Below are positions 31,509 to 36,956 of a stretch of DNA of 36,956 nt, one piece after another. The DNA is from JABFSM01 sp052389555 (GTDB lineage: Bacteria; Gemmatimonadota; Gemmatimonadetes; Gemmatimonadales; GWC2-71-9): the NCBI GenBank assembly GCA_052389555.1, contig JBQTHV010000103.1, positions 1 through 36,956 of the forward strand. The letters are read 5' to 3'. Each line of letters begins with the position of its first letter. Position 1 is the stretch's first letter. Position numbers and translations under genes: made by a program. A model generated the notes under the pieces. The model did not search any database and had not been told where the DNA came from. It saw only the letters and a list, made by a program, of their open reading frames with translations.

Positions 31509-33906
31509 CCCGCGTCTCCGGGACCGCGCGGACCACTCGCCGCTCGACGTCGTAGCTCAGCCGGATGACCCGATCGAAGCCATCTCGTACCGATTCGATG
31601 TGCGTGATCAGGATGACTTGCGGGAACCGATCGCCCAGGTGACGCAAGAGATCGACAACCGCGGTCCGCCGGTCCTCGTCGAGCGAGCCGAAGATCTCGT
31701 CCAGCACAAGCAGCGAAAGGGGCTGGCCGGCCCGCTCGGCGATCATCTGGCTCACCGCCAGCCGCAGCGCCAGGTTGGCCACGTCTTCCTCGCCCCCGGA
31801 GATCACCCGTTTCGGCTCCCCGTCCTCCACGATGGTCGCGATGTAGTCCTCGTCCAGCTCGAAGTCGGTGTAGCGGCCCCCGGTGAGATCACGAAGGAAA
31901 CGCGAAGCCAGATCGGAGAGATCGGGGCGGAGCGTGTTATTGAGCTCGGTACGGAGATCACCCAGCGCGCGGTCCAGCTCGTGCATCAGCAGGGTCTCAT
32001 CCTGGAGGCGCTGCACTTCGGCGGCCCGGCGCTCTCGCTCGGTCTTCCGGCGGGCCACTTCCTCCCGCTGCGCCCGGGCCGCTTCGAGTTCCGCCGCCCC
32101 GCGAGCCTGGGCGACCTCGGCCTGGTGCAGGCGTCCTTCGGCCTCCCGGAGTCGCGCCCGTGAGGCGGCGAACGCCTCGGGCGACCACCCGAGGCCCTCC
32201 ATCCGCTGCCGGAGGTCGCAGGCCTGGGTCTCCCGGCGGGAGAGCTCCTGCTCCGCCTGCGCCGCGCGCGGCACTAACTCCTCGGCGCGCTCGGCCATGA
32301 CCCGGAGGCGAACCGCCTGCTCCGCGACCGGCTCGAGCGCCGCGATCCGGGCCCGCACTGCCCGGAGGCGCTGCTCGTCGTGACGCTCGGGAAGAGCCCG
32401 GATCACCCCGGCCAGCTCCTCCCGCTCGCGGGTTAGGTTTTCCCGTTCACTCAGGAGCCGGGCCCGCTCCGCCTCCAGCGCATCCAGGCGCGCGGCCTCA
32501 CCGGTCAGGCGGCCGACCTCGAGCTCGAGGGTGGTCCGCCGGGCGCCCAGTTCTGCGAGCGCGGGCGGCTCGGCATGCAGCTCCTTGATGCGCTGCCGGT
32601 AGTATTTCCCCTGGAGCGAGATCTCATCGAGCTGCCGATCGAGCAGGCCCAGCACCGATTCATATTCGCCGCCGAGCGGCCGCGCACAGGTGGGACAGTT
32701 GCCGTCCGGCCCCGCAGCCGCGAGGCGTTTGCGCTGTTCGGTCAGGTCCTCGTGCTGGCTCAACAGCTGGCGACGCTGGGTTTCGGCATCCTGCTGCTCC
32801 CGCACCCAAGCCGCCCGGGCGTCGTCCAGCGCTTCGGCGGCGTGGGTGAGCTCGCGCTGGGCGGCGGTTTTCGCGGCGGCGACGGCGGCGAGCTCATGCG
32901 GGTTAGGCAACTCCCCCAGGCGCTGGGCGACCTGGCCCACCCGGCGATCCAGCTCGACCAGCCTGGCTTCCGTCGTCTGGCGGCCCCGGGCCCGTTCGCG
33001 CTCGGCTTCCAGGGCATCCCGCTCAGCGCGCAGACCCGCGAGCGGCTCCACCTCCGGGAGCAGCTCGTCGAGCCTGGCCTTGGCGGCGAGCGCTTCGGCC
33101 AGCTCCCGGTCCAGCCGGGCAAACTGCTCCCGCGCCGCTTCAGCCCCGTGCTCGGCCACCTTCAGGTCGCTTTCCAGGGCATGCACCTGCTGTTGCAGCG
33201 CCTCCCAGCGAGCCGCTTCGGGGCGGAGCGTCTCCAGCAGGCGAGCCGCCTCCCTGAGCGCCTGGGCCGCTTTGACCGAGCTGTCCTCCGCAATCCGCAA
33301 CCGGGTCGTCGCGAGCTCCTCCTCGATCGCGAGCTGCGCCAGGTCGGCCAGCTCGCTCTTGCGCGCGTCGAGCGTCGCCTGGGTGACCCGCCGCCGTTCC
33401 TTGAGGCGCTGCTGGGCAATTCGCAGCTTTTCGTAACCCAGCACCCGGCTCAGGAAGTGCGCTCGCTCCGGGGCCGACATTTGCGACATGATGGCCAGTT
33501 CCTTTTGGCCGGTGAAGTAGGTGTTGAAGAACTCCTCCCGGGTCATCCCGATCAAGCGGGTTAGGCGATCCGTCACCGCCACGACGCTGTTCGCGATGGG
33601 GGCGGGCTCGTTGTCCTGGTAGAGCTGCGCGGTGACCAGCCCTCGCACCACCCGATAGCGGTGGCGGCCGAGGTCGAACTCGAGCTCGACTTCCACCCGG
33701 GAGCGGGGCGGCGCTCCCCGGCGGCGGATGGTCTCCTTGGTGCCGCGGGCGGCGTCGCTACCGTACATCGCCCAGGCGATCGCTTCGAGCAGCGTGGTCT
33801 TGCCAGATCCGTTCGGCCCGATGATACCGGTCAGTCCCCGCTCGAACTCCACCACGGTCTCCGCGTGCTGGCGAAAGTTGAGGAGGCGGAGCCGGCGGAT
33901 TTCCAT
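31495..33906 (-). CDS. sbcC: SbcC/Rad50-type SMC-like ATPase
   Basis: 803-aa ATPase of the Mre11-Rad50 complex that tethers and processes DNA ends. Walker A GPNGSGKT (residues 30-37), Q-loop FTGQKELAIM, zinc-hook CPTC (404-407) in the middle of two coiled-coil arms, signature ISGGEE (702-707) and Walker B LLVLDEIFGSLDED (732-745), with HIE at the H-loop. It is shorter than E. coli SbcC (about 1050) and close to archaeal Rad50 in size, meaning shorter arms. The coils are rich in Arg/Glu/Ala. It begins at the ATG at 33906, overlapping the sbcD stop by one base (TGATG). Three GGGTTAGG octamers lie within it. Confidence 0.95.
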   Translation of the reverse strand: MEIRRLRLLNFRQHAETVVEFERGLTGIIGPNGSGKTTLLEAIAWAMYGSDAARGTKETIRRRGAPPRSRVEVELEFDLGRHRYRVVRGLVTAQLYQDNEPAPIANSVVAVTDRLTRLIGMTREEFFNTYFTGQKELAIMSQMSAPERAHFLSRVLGYEKLRIAQQRLKERRRVTQATLDARKSELADLAQLAIEEELATTRLRIAEDSSVKAAQALREAARLLETLRPEAARWEALQQQVHALESDLKVAEHGAEAAREQFARLDRELAEALAAKARLDELLPEVEPLAGLRAERDALEAERERARGRQTTEARLVELDRRVGQVAQRLGELPNPHELAAVAAAKTAAQRELTHAAEALDDARAAWVREQQDAETQRRQLLSQHEDLTEQRKRLAAAGPDGNCPTCARPLGGEYESVLGLLDRQLDEISLQGKYYRQRIKELHAEPPALAELGARRTTLELEVGRLTGEAARLDALEAERARLLSERENLTREREELAGVIRALPERHDEQRLRAVRARIAALEPVAEQAVRLRVMAERAEELVPRAAQAEQELSRRETQACDLRQRMEGLGWSPEAFAASRARLREAEGRLHQAEVAQARGAAELEAARAQREEVARRKTERERRAAEVQRLQDETLLMHELDRALGDLRTELNNTLRPDLSDLASRFLRDLTGGRYTDFELDEDYIATIVEDGEPKRVISGGEEDVANLALRLAVSQMIAERAGQPLSLLVLDEIFGSLDEDRRTAVVDLLRHLGDRFPQVILITHIESVRDGFDRVIRLSYDVERRVVRAVPETRDAAA

Positions 33907-35099
33907 CAGGCCGAGTCTCCCCCTCCGACCCCTCCCAGGACTCCTTCTGGTTCCGCGAGCAGCTCGAGGCCAAGGGCAACAAACCGCTCGCGGGAGAGCC
34001 GCTCCGGCAATGGGCGGCGGGAGAGGAACTCGGCGACCAGCTCGGGCAGGGTTTGCCGCCGGCCCGGGGCGCCGACCCCGACCGCGCGGTTGGTCTCGGG
34101 CCGGCGAAAGTCGAGCTGCAGGTGCAGCGCCTCCGCCCGGGCGGCGCGGATCGCGGCGTGATCCAGCTCGCGCATGACCGGTCGGGCGATGTTTTCGACC
34201 ACGATCCGGACGATGGCGTCGCCGAGGCCGCCCGGCACCTGGGCCAGGCGCTCCCCAATAAGCCGGTCGATTTCCGCGGGAGAGAGTTCCCCAGCGTCCA
34301 GCCCCGGCGCATCGAAGATGGTCCGGGCAGCGGGGACGGCGCGAGCGGAGACCTCACCCGTCTCAAGATCAACGAGCAGCCAGCTCTTCCCCGGAATGCG
34401 CCGCAGGTTCTCGGTGGTCTTCTCCCCCCAAATATTGGGACCCACGTATTCCAGCGACCCCGGGTACCAGCACCGGGGGGCGACCTGGTACTGCACATGG
34501 TAATGGCCCAGGGCAACGTAGCTCCAGGCCTCGCGGGTTAGGGCATCGGGGTCGAGGGGAAAGCCGCCGTACTCCATCGCATATTGATCGATCGGCAAGA
34601 GCCCTCCGACCTCGCCGTGGACCACGAGCACCTGAAATGGCTCGGGTCCTTCCGGATGGAAGGGGACCGGCCCTGCTTCCAGCGCGGCGTGGGGCACCGC
34701 CAGCACCGAAAGCCCCCGATCGGGGAAGACCAGACGGCGCGGCTCCTCGGTGGCGATGTGAATCCCGAGCTCCTCATACAACCGGAGGATCGAGCCGATG
34801 TCACTGCTCCGGGGCGTGTCGTGGTTGCCCGCGATGGCGATGATCGGCATCCCCGGCAACGCGGCCTGGAGCCGGCTGAGCTCGCGGTACGCGAACACGA
34901 TCGAGCGATTGGAGGGCCGCACCCCGTGAAAGACGTCGCCGGCGATCACGGCGGCGTCCGGCTGGGCCGCGACGATCCCATCGATCGCGGCGCGGAACGC
35001 GTAGGCGACTTCGGCTTCCCGCTGGTTCACCCCTTCAGGGGTTTGCCGGTAGTACTGCCGGAACCCGAGGTGCAGGTCGGCGAGGTGGGCAATTCTCAC
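33906..35099 (-). CDS. sbcD: SbcD/Mre11-type nuclease
   Basis: 397-aa Mn-dependent nuclease partner of SbcC. Calcineurin-like phosphoesterase motifs in order: I DLHLG (D8, H10), II GDVFH (D55), III GNHD (N92, H93, D94), IV HGE (H161), V GHYH (H199, H201). All metal ligands are present. The C-terminal half contains the capping domain (WLLVDLETGEV) and a Rad50-binding helical tail (TLPELVAEFLSRRPLPERLSRE). The upstream spacer to the HerA gene is filled with heptamer arrays; the ATG at 35099 lies 26 nt after the array, without a strong ribosome site. Confidence 0.95.
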   Translation of the reverse strand: MRIAHLADLHLGFRQYYRQTPEGVNQREAEVAYAFRAAIDGIVAAQPDAAVIAGDVFHGVRPSNRSIVFAYRELSRLQAALPGMPIIAIAGNHDTPRSSDIGSILRLYEELGIHIATEEPRRLVFPDRGLSVLAVPHAALEAGPVPFHPEGPEPFQVLVVHGEVGGLLPIDQYAMEYGGFPLDPDALTREAWSYVALGHYHVQYQVAPRCWYPGSLEYVGPNIWGEKTTENLRRIPGKSWLLVDLETGEVSARAVPAARTIFDAPGLDAGELSPAEIDRLIGERLAQVPGGLGDAIVRIVVENIARPVMRELDHAAIRAARAEALHLQLDFRRPETNRAVGVGAPGRRQTLPELVAEFLSRRPLPERLSRERFVALGLELLAEPEGVLGGVGGGDSA

Positions 35100-35125
35100 G
35101 GTATTGGAAGGTAGCGGGAGGGCGA

Positions 35126-35260
35126 GCTATCAGCTATCAGCTATCAGCTATCAGCAGAGAGCTATCAGCTATAAGCTATCAGCTATCAGTCTTCGGTCCT
35201 CGGTCGTCAGTGGGACTCAGCTGCGGAGAGCCGATAGCTGATAGCTGATAGCTGATAGCG
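35126..35260. repeat. Long inverted heptamer array (GCTATCA) between HerA-like and sbcD
   Basis: GCTATCA four times (35126-35153), a 7-nt divergent unit, GCTATCA, GCTATAA, GCTATCA, GCTATCA, a 50-nt unique centre, then GATAGCT three times and GATAGCG (35233-35260). The two arms are reverse complements and can pair over more than 25 bp. It begins 14 nt after the HerA-like stop codon (minus strand). It is the largest array of the window. Confidence 0.92.
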
Positions 35261-35273
35261 AGCCGACTGAAGA

Positions 35274-36956
35274 CTAGTACTCCTCGCTCCGCCCGGTCTT
35301 CACTGGGGTGATAACGTCCCGTGGTCGCACGGGCTCGACGGGGACTTCCTGACCCAGGCAGCGAATGAAGAAGGGGAGCGGCCGTTCGGGACGGGCGCGA
35401 ATCGTGGCCTGGAGAGCTCGCCGCACGTCCGCCTCCCTCCGTCCGGCGATGAGATCGTCAATCTGAGTTTTGCTGAGAGCGGGATCCAGTGCCCGAAGCC
35501 GGCGAGCCACTGCCTCGCCGAACGACACTTCCGGGCGGGGCGGGAAGCGATCGATCCCCTCTCGTCCGGACAGCACCGACGGACGCGGAAAGCGCACGAA
35601 CACCGGGTGGGTGAAGTGGGGATGACGCACCAGCAGCTCGCCCTTAGGCAGCGCAGCGAGTCGCGCCCGGGTAGCCGGACTCAACGTCCCATATCCGGGC
35701 AGGGACAACTCATCGCCGTCCATGCGTCCGAGGATCGTGGTCCCCGAGTTCCCCACCACCCGACGCTGCACCTGGGAGCGGAACTGCTGCGCCGAGAACA
35801 ACACCAGCCCGAGGTAGCGGCCCCGCTCCGAGATGTCGAGAAGCATCTTGCGCACGTAGGTGTCCGGGCCGTCCATCGGAGCGTACTTGTTGAGCTCGTC
35901 CACGAAGACCGCGACGTGATCCACTCCCAGATCGCGCCGCTCCAGGTGCTCCCGTAGCCGGGACACGAGGCGCGCGAACACCAGATCCTGCGCGAGCGGA
36001 TCGAGCCCGGCCACATCCACTACATATAACCCGCGATCCCGGAAGCTTCCCCAGGGAAGATCGTTGACCTCGCCGTCGTCGGTCACCAGCCCCTTCGCCC
36101 GGGTGCTGATATTGCCGAGCCGGTTGCGGATCTTCCGGATCGTGGCGATGTGGTGCGTGCGCCAGACTTCCCCGCCCCGCCCGACGTCCTCCAGAAACGC
36201 GAAGATCGTGCGGAAGAATTCGTCGAGATCGGCAAAGCTCCTAACCCGGAACCGCTTGGGCAGCGTGGGGTCCTCGAATTCCTTGCCCACCACCCGGTCG
36301 GCCAGGAAGTCGATCAGTGCGTCGGCTTTGGCATCGACATCGTCCCGGTTGAGCACGACTTCGGCATAATCGAGGACCTCGCGAAGACCCCAGAGGAGCG
36401 GCTGGGTATTCGCGTCGAGCGCCTGGTTGGTGCGCAGGGTGTTCAGGTTCACGCCGTCGGGACGGTACGGTGCGTAATACTGCACGTTCTGGAAGGGCAC
36501 TGGCTCGAGGCCGAGTCGCGCATAGAGGCGGCGATCCTCTTCGGTAACCTCGGCCGGCTGGTCGAGGAAGCAGAGATCGGGACCTTTCACGTTGAAGCAC
36601 AGCGCCGCGATGCTTCCCTTGTGGGCAGGAAAGCGTTGGAACAGGCTGGTCAGGAGGAACTCGACCGCGCTGGTCTTGGTAGCCAGGCCGGAGACACCGG
36701 TAATGTTGAGGTGGGCTGCCTCGGGACCCAGGAGAAAGTCCGCGTCGAGATAGACCGGCGCTTCGAGCCCTCCGGAAGCATAGACGCCGATGGGAATCCC
36801 GGTAGGCTGGTCGCCCGCCATGTAGGCGTCCATCCGCAGCGCGGTCACGACGTCGGCATCCCCGGCGAGGTGGACCGGGCCGAGCGGCACCGGCTGGACC
36901 GGCTCCTCGGGGACCTGCCGCAACACTGCGGCGGCATAGAGGCGGATTTCGGTGCG
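35274..36956 (-). CDS. herA: HerA-like ATPase (DUF87), N-terminus probably beyond the window
   Basis: Hexameric FtsK/HerA-family ATPase, the motor that works with NurA nuclease and Mre11-Rad50 in archaeal DNA-end resection. The N-terminus has a HAS-barrel-like segment (GIPIGVYASGGLEAPVYLD). The Walker A region HLNITGVSGLATKTSAVEFL is atypical (see finding); Walker B is HVAVFVDELNKYAP, with QQFRSQVQRRVVGNSGTTIL as sensor/arginine-finger region. 550 residues follow the first GTG at 36926, but the frame has no stop up to the window end, with plausible coding codons before it, so the gene is taken as 5'-partial. Its TAG stop (35274-35276) is followed by the GCTATCA array and then sbcD. Confidence 0.85.
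   Translation of the reverse strand, partial: RTEIRLYAAAVLRQVPEEPVQPVPLGPVHLAGDADVVTALRMDAYMAGDQPTGIPIGVYASGGLEAPVYLDADFLLGPEAAHLNITGVSGLATKTSAVEFLLTSLFQRFPAHKGSIAALCFNVKGPDLCFLDQPAEVTEEDRRLYARLGLEPVPFQNVQYYAPYRPDGVNLNTLRTNQALDANTQPLLWGLREVLDYAEVVLNRDDVDAKADALIDFLADRVVGKEFEDPTLPKRFRVRSFADLDEFFRTIFAFLEDVGRGGEVWRTHHIATIRKIRNRLGNISTRAKGLVTDDGEVNDLPWGSFRDRGLYVVDVAGLDPLAQDLVFARLVSRLREHLERRDLGVDHVAVFVDELNKYAPMDGPDTYVRKMLLDISERGRYLGLVLFSAQQFRSQVQRRVVGNSGTTILGRMDGDELSLPGYGTLSPATRARLAALPKGELLVRHPHFTHPVFVRFPRPSVLSGREGIDRFPPRPEVSFGEAVARRLRALDPALSKTQIDDLIAGRREADVRRALQATIRARPERPLPFFIRCLGQEVPVEPVRPRDVITPVKTGRSEEY

Overview
The window looks like chromosomal DNA from a high-GC, Gram-negative-type soil or sediment bacterium. 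The style of the genes suggests Gemmatimonadota or a relative: a TonB-dependent receptor with a carboxypeptidase-regulatory domain, DUF2911, bactofilin, a Mre11/Rad50/HerA cluster and many exported proteins. That placement is inference; no rRNA or tRNA gene was seen. Coding density is very high, with many ATGA, GTGA or TGATG overlaps that imply translational coupling.

Left to right: (1) a Cu(I)/Ag(I)-type RND efflux operon on the minus strand (small exported protein, outer-membrane factor, Met-rich adaptor, and a CusA pump that runs off the left edge), then a DUF2911 protein; (2) a plus-strand enoyl-CoA hydratase followed by recF-dciA-gyrB, a replication/repair cluster here without dnaA or dnaN; (3) minus-strand ytxH-like and pyrimidine-nucleoside phosphorylase genes; (4) a minus-strand TonB-dependent receptor and an exported propeller-like protein; (5) plus-strand ligA and a V4R-domain gene, facing a minus-strand phosphoribosyltransferase-TldD-TldE operon; (6) plus-strand TPR protein, Ig-like lipoprotein and long-chain acyl-CoA ligase, facing bactofilin and zinc-ribbon genes; (7) a minus-strand pterin group, PTPS-folE with an SDR downstream, which could be a tetrahydrobiopterin pathway; (8) a minus-strand DNA-end-processing cluster HerA-SbcD-SbcC plus a GNAT, with HerA running off the right edge.

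The unusual content lies mostly outside or across the genes. Two intergenic elements (about 6788-6948 and 12331-12447) share a nested hairpin with compensatory changes and a conserved internal loop, and look like copies of an unrecognised structured RNA or hairpin repeat. A near-consensus sigma-70 promoter (TTGACG, 17 bp, TATAAT; minus strand, 30295-30323) precedes about 170 nt of foldable non-coding sequence and a terminator-like hairpin upstream of the PTPS gene. Short-unit tandem arrays (period 7 mostly, also 8 and 9) fill many intergenic gaps, often beginning in or at a stop codon and in two cases reaching within a few bases of the next start codon. Finally the octamer GGGTTAGG/CCTAACCC occurs about 20 times, all inside genes, using all four reading-frame placements that avoid a stop codon, which points to enrichment at the DNA level.
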